DNA of 64,000 bases from Dendrolimus kikuchii (Eukaryota; Arthropoda; Insecta; Lepidoptera; Lasiocampidae): contig CM034408.1 in the NCBI GenBank assembly GCA_019925095.2, positions 1,302,001 through 1,366,000 on the forward strand. Direction: 5' to 3'. This document shows, one piece after another, positions 30,054 through 40,831 of this stretch. The position numbers and the translations under genes were made by a program. The notes under the pieces were generated by a model. It worked only from the letters and a program-made list of their open reading frames with translations, was not told where the DNA came from and ran no database searches. Each line of letters opens with the position of its first letter. Position 1 is the stretch's first letter.

Positions 30054-30125
30054 AGTTTATCTTTACTAACGCTTCGCAACGTGTTATGGCTGGCAGAGAA
30101 GCGGCGGAAGAAACTCTCCAACAAC
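30054..30125 (-). repeat. fragment of a LINE tail
   Basis: CGCTTCGCAACGTGTTATGGC and GCGGAAGAAACTCTCCAACA also occur, in reverse and diverged, at 54190-54260. I recall it as a common lepidopteran LINE 3' part. Confidence 0.45.
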
Positions 30126-30534
30126 ACGCCTAAGCTAATCTTATGTGGCTGAATAGTAGCTCTACCTCGCTCGCACATCATCTGTCACGCTCACACATTG
30201 TGCTATATATTTTACTAGCTGTACGACTTGTTAACATTTACTTAAGGTTACCGTTTCCAAAACAAATTAGTTCACTTCAGTTCACAACAGCACTTGACAG
30301 TGAATACTCTGCCATCTGAAGTATCATTTAACCTCTACCTCTCGCTGCTACAGGTGGAATATCCCCTCTTAATTCGATATTGTATTACTCTTCGATCTGA
30401 TACCGAAACAGCGGTCAATCGAAGAGCTCAGTTGCGCACTATCGAAAATGTAACCGATAGAAAACCGATAAGCTGGCAACCCTACGCCGATGTCCGAGTC
30501 TTTGTTTTCATTTCTTCAAATAAACATTGTGGAC
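30126..30534. other. no recognised feature
   Basis: An 85-codon frame (30294-30551) runs into SINE-4 and is probably chance. Confidence 0.4.
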
Positions 30535-30850
30535 TTTTTGGCGGGAACTGAAAGGAGATGTTGTGGTGTGCAGTTTTATTTTCTAAAAATGTGTAAAATT
30601 ACTCTAAAATGAACAATAGTTGTAGGATATTGACAGTTTTTGAGTAGTAATTATGTGTTTTGCGAGAAATGTGAACTGTAAAGTCAAATGTGGCCTTTTG
30701 AGTTGTCACAAGAACTCCGTTGAATGGCACTAGCTGATAACTTACAGTTCAGCAGTGCTACACATAGGTTCAAGAAAATGAAGAAACTACATTGAATCTA
30801 AGATCTGACTTAAAGGCCTAGCTGCCAAGCCATAAAATCCAAAAAAAAAA
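30535..30850 (+). mobile_element. SINE-4 copy, long variant
   Basis: CTTTTTGGCGGGAACTGAAAGG to GCCAAGCCATAAAATCC plus A-run. Contains the same extra segment (GCTACACATAGGTTC) as 8157-8468. Confidence 0.88.
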
Positions 30851-31171
30851 GTCTTTCTTTCTTAAATGCCGACATGAGTCAGGCCTTCCGACGGACAAAG
30901 CTGACTCAACAGGCGCCCGCAGATACGTGTTCGCTACTCCAATATAGGGGGTCGTATTAAGTTCATAACTACATTCCCCTTTTTGCCAAAACAATTATGG
31001 AATCCGTACTAACCAAAAATGAACGATTATACATATTTACAAAATTAAACACATACCTAGTTGTTTATCAATCAGCATCTGAAACAATGCAAAGTGCTTG
31101 TTATCATTTCAAATAATCAAACAATAAATACGATTAAGGCTACATGGACTTATGATCATACGATGGTTAAA
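30851..31171. other. no recognised feature
   Basis: Contains CAGGCGCCCGCAG (30911), faintly like the ACAGGCGCCCACC at 34020, otherwise unassigned. Confidence 0.35.
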
Positions 31172-31486
31172 TTTTATCCGTGCAGGAACGAAGAAAGAAT
31201 ACAATTTCCTGCATTGGGGCGGCCTGTCGTAAGTAGCGACAAAACAACCCACAGCCAGGTGGTAGGACATTTGCCCGACTGAATGGCTACCACCGCTGGT
31301 CTAAAGTATGTCGCCATAACAACCTTGAGTTGTGTTCCGGCATTAGTGTCCAGGTTCCAGTTTTCCTTAAGAGAGCAGCAGGGCATTTGTAGCAACTTTG
31401 GTGTTGCAAATGTCCATAGGCGATGGTAACCGCTTTCCATCAAGTGGGCCGTCTGCCTGTCTGCTGATCTCCTGCAATAAAAAAAA
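31172..31486 (+). mobile_element. SINE-1 copy, full length
   Basis: Head TTTTATCCGTGCAGGAACG to ATCTCCTGCAATAAAAAAAA. Confidence 0.92.
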
Positions 31487-31729
31487 GCACCCTTTTGCTT
31501 GAAATGCGTACATTTTCAATAATATGCGATTTTACAATAATTTTGGTTGCGCGTAAAGTTGTTCGTCGTTGTTCCGTTCTTGATTTTCAAATATTCCCGG
31601 TTGGCCGTAGACAATTGAGCGTTTGTCATAGGCAATTTTGATATTGCGTGTACACACCGGCGCGAGCGTAGTGATATCATGCTCGGCTGGACCGGTGTGT
31701 GCCTTCCTGTTGTAAATTATGGCGATAAT
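31487..31729. other. unassigned, with small dyad
   Basis: ACACACCGGCGCGAGCG and CTGGACCGGTGTGTG (31650-31702) form an imperfect hairpin around the GATATC at 31674. Confidence 0.4.
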
Positions 31730-31898
31730 AACACTGTGTTCCGGCAATACTAGTGACCAGGTTCCAGTCTTCCCTTAAGAGAGCAGCAGCGCATTTGTAG
31801 CACCTTTGGTGTTGCAAATGTCCACAGGCGATGGTAACCGCTTTCCGTCAAGTGGGCTGTCTGCCTGTCTGCTGAAGTCATGCAATAAATAAAAAAAT
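31730..31898 (+). mobile_element. SINE-1 copy, 5' half missing
   Basis: Starts within the consensus at TGTGTTCCGGCAATACTAG and ends in a TGCAATAAATAAAAAAA tail. Confidence 0.88.
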
Positions 31899-32577
31899 CC
31901 CCGTTACATTCGGAGCGCTCCCTTAGAACCCTGGGGTCCGCTTTCTTATTTTTTTCTTCTCCATTTCGACTGATGATTAGCTTCCTTTATTTGGAGATTA
32001 AACGCATGTCATCCTTCACGACATCTAGCTAGCATTTCTTAGGCACTTTACCTTCGTTTGCCGTTTAACATTCCTTCACAGAAAGCGTTCCTTGATCCAA
32101 ATAAGAATAGGAATGTCAATAACCTCTATCTGTCAAATGTCACTTGAAAAGTATGGTTTGCAAAAAACTTATTTGCATATCAATAATAAATAGTCTTACA
32201 TCAAATTTAAATAAAAAGGTTAAATTAGTAGTAAATTGTCTTAATATAATATTTAATTATTTAAAGTTATTTAAAGTCACATATGGCGCAAAGTCGATCC
32301 TATTCTCATTTGAATCGTTAATATATAGATATAAGATTATGTATTATGTATTACAAAAGATTACAAGTATATCAGTTCAGTGCATCGAAGTAATGGCTGT
32401 ATTTATTTACTGTTTCTTATCTTAATACAAGGTAGGATAATGAGTTGTGTCAGTTACCAGAGTAATAATATGCATTAAAAGCTTCGCTTAAGTATAGCAT
32501 ACACATGGTTGCAGAATACACGTTACAGGTTCTAAAATCTTGTTTGGAAATTGTCAAGTTGGAAGTGAGTGTATCTA
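31899..32577. other. AT-rich sequence, nothing recognised
   Basis: A 93-codon frame at 32144-32425 has AT-driven composition and no recognisable motif. I treat it as chance. Confidence 0.4.
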
Positions 32578-33360
32578 TATAATAATACGTGAAGCGAAAA
32601 CTTTGTACCCCTTTTTACGGAAATACGAGGAGTATGTAATTTCGCACACTTATAGTTTATATAGAGAAGAAGCGACGAATGCTAATATTTTTTTTAAATT
32701 AGGCATAAAAAATACATTAAATCAATAAAAAAACATTACACACACTACCATGTATTTGACACACACGCATATATACTCTTTGGTTTATTGTTGCCTTGGC
32801 GAAATCTGTGATTATAGAAGTATAGTCTTTGACATTAATTATTGTTACAACTTAGCCCCCCGACAAAGACAAATTCCACAAAGGACGCTATTACCTGTCG
32901 GCATTTGAACCAATTGTAATTACCTTTATAAATGTCTTTTTTCCATTACTTTCTTATTGATTATTGTGGAGAACAGCCTATTTTACTCGTTTATGGTCAT
33001 TTGCAGGTATAATTAACCAGGTATGCGGATGACGATTTCTAGGAAATTAAGTCGACAATACCCGCCCGGCACACTTGTATTTGTGAAGTATAAAACGACG
33101 GCAGGATGGAGAGAGGAGTCAGTCTAGCGAGAACCACGATCAAGGCGTGACTTGTGTACATTCGATAAGCGATATAGTGACGGACTTTGCGCGTGTTATT
33201 GAATCGTGCATTACGTTTGTACTGGCTGCGTCCAGTTATATTTGTACCTGTGTTATACGTGTTTGTATAGTTCTAATAAATGCTATGGCAATTCCAACGG
33301 CATTTTAATTCGAGTCCCGCACTCGTAACATTATTATGGTCGAATTTCGAGCACGAACGA
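32578..33360 (+). mobile_element. Penelope-like 5' region with a solo LTR inserted
   Basis: TAATACGTGAAGCGAAAACT to AGTCTTTGACATTAATTAT, then (after the LTR) TTATTATGGTCGAATTTCG. The same string, in reverse, leads into the Penelope-like reading frame at 63162, whose ATGGTCGAATTTCG start is seen here too. So this is the 5' region of that family, cut shortly after the ATG. Confidence 0.75.
32843..33330 (+). mobile_element. solo LTR, 488 bp, with TSD
   Basis: TGTTACAACTTAGCC to ACTCGTAACA. The duplication TTAT at 32839-32842 and 33331-33334. Contains TATAAAACGACGG and AATAAA near the 3' end. It sits inside the Penelope-like 5' region and is thus the younger insertion. Confidence 0.9.
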
Positions 33361-33528
33361 CCACTAACTAATATTTATAAACATTCATAATTCCATTGAA
33401 CATATTTTTTTTATGTCATACATATAGTTACATGCATATGTAGATAGTAGTTATATTCAAATAAAGGTACGTAAATATATTTAAAGATAAACTAGACTAA
33501 AACAATTATAATATTAAGTATCTTGAGG

Positions 33529-33815
33529 CCCTGACAGACATTGTCCTGCCCTGAAAAAATAAAAATCTACAACCCGATCCCGGCGCCACCTACTGGTTCC
33601 AATTGTGAATCTAAATAATCCCGGAACCCAATCAAACCACCACAAAAAAATCATCAAAATCGGTAAAGTCGTTCTCAAGTTATGCGCGTACATAGATTTC
33701 TATAATTCATTTTTATACCTTTTAAGACTTCATTGGACTACAACAAATATTTTAAAACCCAATTTTAGGCAAATCGGTTCAGCCATTCTCGAGTTCTTGT
33801 GAGACTAACAAATTT
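33529..33815 (-). mobile_element. composite Helitron relic
   Basis: 33529-33692 matches Helitron-4 (CCCTGACAGACATTGTCCTG, GGCGCCACCTACTGG). 33725-33812 resembles the 5' part of Helitron-3 in reverse (AAATCGGTTCAGCCATTCTCG, GAGACTAAC). No terminal CTAG or TC is intact. Confidence 0.5.
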
Positions 33816-33983
33816 CTATTACGAGACTGAAACTACGTCACTTTCATTCTCGTTGTACTACTTTTATGTGTGCACTTATTTGTAGATTGCAATCCAGATT
33901 TTTGTTTCTACTTTAGTCGTATGAATTTATAATTATTGTAATTTGTTTGGTATATCAATAAATTTTATTAAAAAAAACATTAT

Positions 33984-34085
33984 CACGCCTCTTTCCCATA
34001 GGGGTAGGCAGAGATACTTGACAGGCGCCCACCGCCCGCCACAAAGCTGCCAGAGGGCGCGAGGATACCTTCATCGATGGTCAGT
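33984..34085. repeat. dispersed repeat fragment
   Basis: CGCCTCTTTCCCATAGGGGTAGGCAGAGA is a string I remember as frequent in moth genomes. It contains the small dyad CCCATAGGGG. Boundaries unclear. Confidence 0.45.
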
Positions 34086-35197
34086 AGGGTTGACAAAAAA
34101 GGTTACATAAATAATTGTTGCAATAAATTTATTATTTTAATTTATTTTTGTATTTGCTTTACATAAGTATATACAATAATAGTAAGTAGTCATCGGCAAA
34201 CCTTCTGCGCGCGGCTTATAACATTTCTTTCTCAACTCTTGTTATTACATATTCTTTCAATCCACAACGTTCCCTTATTACACTGTTTATCATAATTAAA
34301 ATTTAAGGTTAACTTATCAATGTGTTAACACATTGATTTTCCTTCTTACTTTTTCTTAAATAGTTCTTGAAACTGTTTGTGTATTTGGCCAGTGTCAAGT
34401 ACTCATAAATATTTCAATTTTAGGATAATATTCAAGCAAATTCACACAAATGAGATCCAAACCAATAATCCCCTCTCTCCCCTATAATTTTTATTTGATT
34501 AACAATATGTCTTGTTATTTGTCTACCCACCATTACTGCCATATCAAGGTGCAAATACTTAGCGATGACAAAAACTAAAGACTCGCTATTCGCTTTCACT
34601 GTGACAGGAGCCTTACCATATCTGTATTAATATCATGCACATAATTTGAAACACATTACTACAAACCAATTTATAAAGACCCCGCTGCTACAATCATTCG
34701 GTAACAAAGCCGATCATGTTAAACTGGAATATTACCGTTTAAGTACCAGTATAATATGATCTCCATAATTATATGCATCTTAAAGTAAAATGATAAAGTA
34801 GACAGATCAACTTATATTGGATGCTGTATTACTAATAACCCATTGTTGGTAGACCCTTGCTTTGGTTAGTATATTAAATAGATATGTTAAGGAAGACGTA
34901 TCTTTTTATACTGGTTACTTAATAATAGTTATTTAATAAGTATATTTTGTACGTTTAGTAAAACGGTCACGATCCCACGACTGGCGCTTAATAAGCCTTC
35001 CTGACTTGTACTATTATTTTCTATCCTTATTTGAAAATATTGTTAACGGAAATAATAGGATATTTGTCTTGGAAATGAATTGAATAGAACTCTTATAGAT
35101 AACTAGTGTTTGCCCGCCACTTTATTAATACTGACTCAAAGCTAGACTGAATTCTAAGTCCGTGCCACCACGAATATTTCAGTTCTATTTTTTCTTT
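34086..35197. other. 1.1 kb AT-rich, nothing recognised
   Basis: The longest interval here without an identified repeat. No frame above chance and no terminal repeat. It may be the least disturbed host DNA of the window. Confidence 0.45.
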
Positions 35198-35605
35198 GAG
35201 ATGCGAGCACTTCGCAAAATCTGCGGAGTGACGCTCACGAACCGCGTTCGTAATACCGAAGTAAGACAGAGAGTTGGTCTGAAAGAGAGTGTCGGGGTGA
35301 AGGTAAGGAAAGGAATGCTCCGGTGGTTCGGCCTTGTGTAAAGAATGACTAAACAGATATACAATGCAAAAGTGGACGGATGCAGAAGTCGTGGAAGGCC
35401 ACGACACACCTTTCATGATTAAATTGATCGTGTACTAGCAGAGGGTGATGTCAGGAACCTTAAGAACAGACGCGCGTGCATGACAAGAATTATGAATGTC
35501 AAAGAAGCAAGTGAGGTGTGTAAGAATAAGCCTAAATGGCGCTCTGTTGTTCGTGCCTACCCCGCAAGGGAACTGGCGTGAAGTTATGTATGTATGTATG
35601 TATGT
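35198..35605 (+). mobile_element. RTE-like LINE copy
   Basis: Plus strand, starts at GAGATGCGAGCACTTCGC and ends with a TATG tail at 35586-35605. It lacks the MHDE codons and carries a premature stop (GTGTAAAGAATG at 35335). Confidence 0.9.
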
Positions 35606-36301
35606 ACCTTGAACACAAAAAGTTTGCGGAACACTGCACTAGGCTAAAGGACAATGTGCCAATCCATCAAAACTTGTCTACGTGAGGAACCGAGAGTGTT
35701 ATTAATCAATGATTCAACAATTCCTTATCAACACCCGATAAGGATTGTTGCTAATAATATAACATGTTTTTTATTTCAAATGAGTAATACCATTTCTCTA
35801 TAATGATCGAACTAAAATATATTAGTCAAATCCAGCGCCTTAACCTATAAAGGAAGTGGCATTGACTCCTTCCGGCGGAAAGTGACAATTGTTCTATTAT
35901 GCGTCGATTATAACTTCACTTTAGTGCCATATTTACCGATATTTTAAGGCTTGTAGTAACGCCAACGTCCTTGATGATTTGTCGGTACGAATTTTTCACG
36001 CGGTCACTTTTCAAATGCATTATTATTTTATTGCGAATAAAATAAAGCAATCACACACACACAATAAAAATGAAAACAATCACTTTATATACTAACATCT
36101 GTTAGCAAAAAACTTTTCAAGGCATAAATTACATCGATGGGTGAAAAGCTATATGCTTTAAGTGACATTTTGTGACATGCATAAAATGTTGGGCTTTTAT
36201 CATTTTAATGTATCAAACTTAAGGAAATACAAGGAACCTAATTGCTAATTAAATCTATGGGTGTACTTCTCTTTTAAGTATTGTATAATAGTACATTATG
36301 G
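35606..36301. other. AT-rich sequence, nothing recognised
   Basis: No gene or clear repeat recognised. Confidence 0.4.
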
Positions 36302-36420
36302 TACTAGTGTGTAACATTGGTGATTACCGCCGAGGCGCCATTGAGACTCGAGCCGTAGGCGAGGGTCTTAAGAGAGCCGAGGACGGTAATCATCAATACA
36401 CACGTGTATCATACGACGTT
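36302..36420. repeat. imperfect inverted repeat with GC-rich centre
   Basis: GTGTAACATTGGTGATTACC with GCCGAGG on the left, mirrored by CCGAGGACGGTAATCATCAA and TACACACG on the right. About 50 bases lie between the arms. GC content is far above the flanks. Confidence 0.7.
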
Positions 36421-36674
36421 TTCCAACTCACTTGTGAATAAAATAACAACAAAAACTCATTTTATTTAGTAGATAAAAAAAGTTATATATGAGTGAAAGT
36501 TTTATTTATTAAACACGTACGAGTTAAAATTATCTATTCAAATAAGAAGTTGCATGAAATGAGCAAGCAATAGGAACATTAATTTATTTGTTCTATAGAA
36601 CACGATCTTTTTTTTTTAATAAAAACTTTTTTAAGAACAAAGCAACTCAACCAATAAAATTTAAAAAAAAAATC

Positions 36675-36696
36675 TATAACTCACTAGTGAGTTATA
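36675..36696. repeat. 22-bp perfect palindrome
   Basis: TATAACTCACTAGTGAGTTA-TA, centred on ACTAGT. A related unpaired string (TATAATGTTTTTTACTC) follows it here and recurs at 60878-60894. Confidence 0.85.
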
Positions 36697-36887
36697 ATGT
36701 TTTTTACTCACAGTTTGATAATGGGTGTCATTCTGTGCCTAATTGCGGTGACCATAGAGCCACTTTATGTGCAAGTGTGTTGAAAAGTTTATTAAACATG
36801 CGTTTTTCTGGTCATTTGTAACTTGAAAGTTTTCTACCGACATATTTTCCAAATGTCGCTTAAAACAAATAGCATTTCACCCCCTGA

Positions 36888-37020
36888 CATGTTTGTTGAT
36901 AATATAAATAAATACATTCAGTTATTCTATTAATTACGACGAAGGTGTTATGAATAATAATTTTTTTTTACAGCTAAATCTAAATTTCCTTGTTGATAAA
37001 AATCTAATACAGTTAAATCT
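36888..37020 (+). repeat. direct repeat, left copy
   Basis: ACATGTTTGTTGATAATATA to AAATCTAATACAGTTAAATC. About 85-90% identical by eye to 40832-40970 and in the same orientation. It ends exactly at the RTE copy and Helitron 5' junction. Confidence 0.82.
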
Positions 37021-37531
37021 ACATACATACATACATAACTTCACGCCAGTTCCCTTGCGGGGTAGGCACGATCAACAGAGCGCCATTTAGGCTTATTCTT
37101 ACACATCTCACTTGCTTCTTTGACATTCATAACTCTTGTCATGCACGCTCGTCTGTTCTTAAGGCTCCTGACATCACCTTCTGCTAGTACACGATCAATT
37201 TGATCATGGAAGGTGTGTCGTGGCCTTCCACGACTTCTGCATCCGTCCACTTTTGCATTGTATATCTGTTTAGTCATTCTTTCATCATGCATTCTTTCCA
37301 CATGCCCGAACCACCGGAGCATTCCTTTCCTTAACTTCACCCCGACACTCTCTTTCAGACCAACTCTCTTTCTTACTTCGGTATTACGAACGCGGTCCGC
37401 GAGCGTCACTCCGCAGATTTTGCGCAGTGCTCGCATCTCGACCGCGTTTACTCTACTTTCATGCTCTCTCTTCCATACCCAACTCTCGCTTCCATACGTG
37501 AGCATAGGTACCAGCACCGCGTTGTGTATGG
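37021..37531 (-). mobile_element. RTE-like LINE copy with TSD, long open frame
   Basis: Minus-strand copy with TATG tail at 37021-37036. Its 158-codon C-terminal frame (MLVPMLTYGSESWVW to YPARELA) is uninterrupted. The duplication AGTTAAATCT at 37011-37020 and 37532-37541 overlaps the TC start of the Helitron, so the LINE landed across the host/Helitron boundary after the Helitron arrived. Confidence 0.94.
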
Positions 37532-37667
37532 AGTTAAATCTATATATATAAAAATCAATTGCTGATCGTTAGTCTCGCTAAAACTCGAGAACGGCGGGAC
37601 TGATTTGGCTAATTTTGGTTTTGAATTATTTGTGGGACTCCAGGGAAGGTTTAAAAGGTGAGTAAAT

Positions 37668-37699
37668 GAGTCCACTAGTTTCAAAAACAACAATGTCCA
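37668..37699 (+). repeat. left terminal inverted repeat
   Basis: 32 bp, starting GAGTCCACTAGTTTC and ending AACAATGTCCA. Pairs with 40473-40504. Confidence 0.92.
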
Positions 37700-37825
37700 T
37701 ACTTTGCCAAAATTGAGTTGTCTATGGTTTCGGATTGTACTGGTAACAGAGCAGTTGATGCACTACTCCGTATGCAACAAAAACATCAAAAAACCGTTTA
37801 AAATTACAACACAAAATCAATGTAT

Positions 37826-37874
37826 GTTACAAAATCAACAATGTCCAACAACGTATGTTTCAACTTCAGCATAG
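37826..37874 (+). repeat. left subterminal repeats of the nested transposon
   Basis: TACAAAATCAACAATGTCCA and CATAGTCC. The direct counterpart at 40224-40312 carries TACAAAATCAACAATGTCCA, GCGCAAAGTCC and CAGCAAAGTCC. They could be binding sites for the encoded protein. Confidence 0.6.
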
Positions 37875-38018
37875 TCCGTAGTAGCCAATCGGAGGGCCTC
37901 ATTTTGTTCATCGCAGTATGGCCGTTGTTACAGATTTATGTAAAAGTGCTTTCGGTTTTTTATCATTTTAAATGGTATATTAACAATTATTTAGTGTTCA
38001 AAAGGCTTATTATTAACA

Positions 38019-40043
38019 ATGGAAAGGTATCCTGACGTTGTTGACATTTGTATGGCTCGAAAACGTGGAAGTAATGCTGCAAACTGGAAACGAAATAAAA
38101 CTAAGCAGAAGCTGTAAGTATAGTACACCTAACACTTGTTGATACTACTCAATATTTTGTATTACTTTTAATAAAAATAAAGTTGGTCTATTACTTCTAG
38201 AATCAAACAGATGTTTAATTAGTATGGTATTAATATTCTTTTTTTCGTGCATATTTTATGTAATTATTCGAAATTTATTTTTTTATGTTTTAGGTATGCT
38301 GCAAAAAATTTGCCTGACAAACCTACATGTAAACATAAAAATAAAAAGTTGCAATGCACAGATATCACTATGAGTGATTTACAACGCTTCCATGAAATGT
38401 TTTTTTCAATCGAGGAAAAGGTAAAACAAGACACATTTTTATTAAAACATGTAAAGGCCGTGGAAGTAAAACGCAAACGCCCTAGAGCCACATCTTATAA
38501 AAAATATAATGATAGAAAATTTCAGTTAAAATACAATATATATTGTAAATCAGAGCGCAAAATGAAACAAGTTTGCCAAAAAGCCTTTTTAGGAATATTA
38601 CATATAAAAAGAAACCGCATAGAAAGTTCAGTAAAAAACTTCTATTTACATGGAAAGTACCCAAAAGAAAATCGTGGAGGTGATCACAAGTCGCACAAGT
38701 TTACAGATAAGAAGCAAAGTGTCATCATTTTCATCAGGACATTTAAATGCTCAGAACCGCATTATTGCCGAAGCAATACAAAGCGCCTGTATTTGCCATC
38801 AGAATTGAGCGTAAATAAAATGGCCAAGATGTACAATCAACAGGCAGTACAGCACCTTAAAGTTAAACCTTTATATTTCCGAAATATTTTTAACACCTGC
38901 TTTAATTTAGGCTTTGGCAGTCCTAGGGTTGACGTCTGTTCGACATGCCTTCAACTGACGGAGAAGTTGAAAACAGCGAAGACTGACCGCGAAAAACAGG
39001 ACTTAATAACCAGTAAAACGGTTCACAAACGTCGCGCAAAGGCATTTTTCGACATGTTGAAAGACGGAAATCCATCGTTAAAAATAATGTCCTTCGATTG
39101 CCAGAAGAACATGCCCCTTCCAAAGATACCAGACCAAATAACTTATTACTCACGACAGCTCTATTTACACAATTTTACGGTGGTTGAGGGTACTTCAAAA
39201 TCACCACTAACAAAAGAAAATGTTTTTAGTTATTGCTGGACAGAAAATGAATTCGCAAAGGATTCCAATCTTATAGCATCGGCAGTTTATCATCGTCTAA
39301 TTAATACTAACTTCCCTCCCGAATGCAATTCACTTCGACTCATGGCCGATGGCTGTTCTGGTCAAAATAAAAATAGCACGATGATGGCAATGCTTGCAAA
39401 ATGGCTTATACAAGATGCACCAGTTCAAATTAAGCAGATTGAAGTAGTGTTCCCTGTAGTAGGGCACTCCTTTCTTCCTCCTGATAGGGTGTTTGCTCGC
39501 ATAGAAAAAGATTTACGAAATATAGAAACCATAACAGATCCAAAAATGTATACGGATGTGATGAGTCAACATTCGACCATTGTAAATATTGCATCTGAAT
39601 GTACAGTGCTTGACTGGAAAACTGCTACCAAAAATACACTGTTGGATGTTGGTAAGTGGCATGTACAATTTTCTAAATGTAAGAGGTTTTATTTAAAAAG
39701 GGCAGCTAGATGTAATCAAATGGTCGGTTTAAGAGGAGAGCTACATTACAGAATCGACACAGGTGAATATAAAAATATCTGCAAAAAAAATAAAACCTCC
39801 GCAATGCTTGCTCCAATGGTCGTCGTCCCAGGTGTTATAGTAAAACAATTAAAGTTGAGAGACGTTAATAAATTATTGTGTACACATTACGGCACCGAAT
39901 GGCGTAATTTAGAGACTCTCGAGTACTTTGCTCGAGTAGTACCAATCTCACAGGAGATATCGATGTCAACCGAAAATGTTGACGATAGTAATGAAGAACT
40001 ACTTTGTGAAGAGCAACAGGAATTACCTTTCTTTTTAATTTAG
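38019..40043 (+). CDS. two-exon transposase-like protein of the nested transposon (DUF7869-type)
   Basis: Exon 1 is 38019-38113, starting ATGGAAAGGTATCC and encoding ARKRGSNAANWKRNK. A 180-bp intron follows with GTAAGTA and TTTTATGTTTTAG borders. Exon 2 is 38294-40043. The spliced frame is 614 codons without stops. Exon 2 alone is open from an upstream ATG at 38247, but that start lies in the intron. The protein resembles the arthropod family annotated, as I recall, with domain DUF7869. Candidate catalytic residues are D300 in MSFDCQKN, D384 in MADGCSGQNKN and D429 in LPPDRVFARIEK (with E436), spaced like an RNase-H-fold DDD triad. CSTC (near residue 248) could bind metal. Lying between matched terminal inverted repeats, it most likely moves this element. 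Function is inferred from context and motif spacing only. Confidence 0.82.
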
Positions 40044-40472
40044 TAAATATTAAGATTTAACCTGATTTTCTAATGATGTCACCTACCCTTAATGCCTATC
40101 TATATTATATTATGTTCAAAGTAAAGAAGTTTTTTATTAACCTTTGTAGTACCGTGAGTACCATATCCCAACTATGAACTAAAAGTATCAAAATCATCTT
40201 GAAAATGTTTGTGATAGGTGTGTATGTTACAAAATCAACAATGTCCATTTACGTTTGTATCAAAAAGCGCAAAGTCCGACATTACTTATCAAAATCAGCA
40301 AAGTCCGATGGTTTTTATTATTTCAGATTGTTTTCGGCCTAGAAGGTTTGTTTTAATAACTACCTGCATGATCCTAGATCTTTTAATTATTATAAAATAA
40401 AAAATCATATATCAATTAGTAGTTTGAACATTATAAAACTAAAAATAATGAATTGTGGACATTTTACAAAAG

Positions 40473-40504
40473 TGGACATTGTTGTTTTTGATACCAGTAG
40501 ACTC
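40473..40504 (-). repeat. right terminal inverted repeat
   Basis: Complement of the left terminal repeat with three mismatches in 32 bp. Ends ACCAGTAGACTC directly before AAAT. Confidence 0.92.
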
Positions 40505-40831
40505 AAATATGAAAAAAATGCTTGGAATATAGTAAAAACAACAATCCGCTTTCCCTTAGAAACTATTCCTACCTGTCAAACATTTGATGTTCGTCCCGAT
40601 GTTTAGAAATCAATTAAATTTAAAAGTGAACTTCTTTTCAATTTTTTGATTTTGAATGTCAAACGTTTGATGTTAATCCCGTCGTTCAAAAATCAACGTT
40701 TTTTATTTATTAATTCTGAGGCGGTACGAAATTTGCCGGGTCAGCTATTTAACTAATAATCATAGTTAAAATTAAAACAACTACTAATTTATATATTAAC
40801 GTGTTAAAAAAACATGTTTCAAGGAAAAATT

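Larger units (their letters stand above)
37668..40504 (+). mobile_element. complete DNA transposon with inverted termini and a two-exon gene (Sola-like or novel)
   Basis: The ends are 32-bp inverted repeats matching at 29 positions (left GAGTCCACTAGTTTC..., right complement GAGTCTACTGGTATC..., then AAAAACAACAATGTCC in both). AAAT flanks both sides (37664-37667, 40505-40508). The empty Helitron copy reads GAGTAAATATGAAAA there, so the duplication is real. If the terminal T/A is counted in the element the duplication would be AA. Subterminal motifs of the type ACAATGTCC or CAAAGTCC occur several times near both ends, as transposase-binding sites often do. It encodes one gene. Four-base duplications and a DDD triad are known for Sola elements, but the assignment is my inference. 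Confidence 0.85.
37539..40748 (+). mobile_element. Helitron-3 carrying a nested DNA transposon
   Basis: Starts TCTATATATATAAAAATC and ends GCCGGGTCAGCTAT, a one-base variant of the CTAG end seen at 20071. The Helitron's own sequence is 37539-37667 and 40505-40748, and joining these gives the same order as the 399-bp empty copy at 20071-20469. The intervening 2.84 kb is a separate transposon. The Helitron is flanked by A and T as is usual. Confidence 0.88.

Noticed and set aside
32144..32425. 93-codon frame
   Set aside because: AT-rich chance frame with a composition like the surrounding DNA and no recognisable domain.
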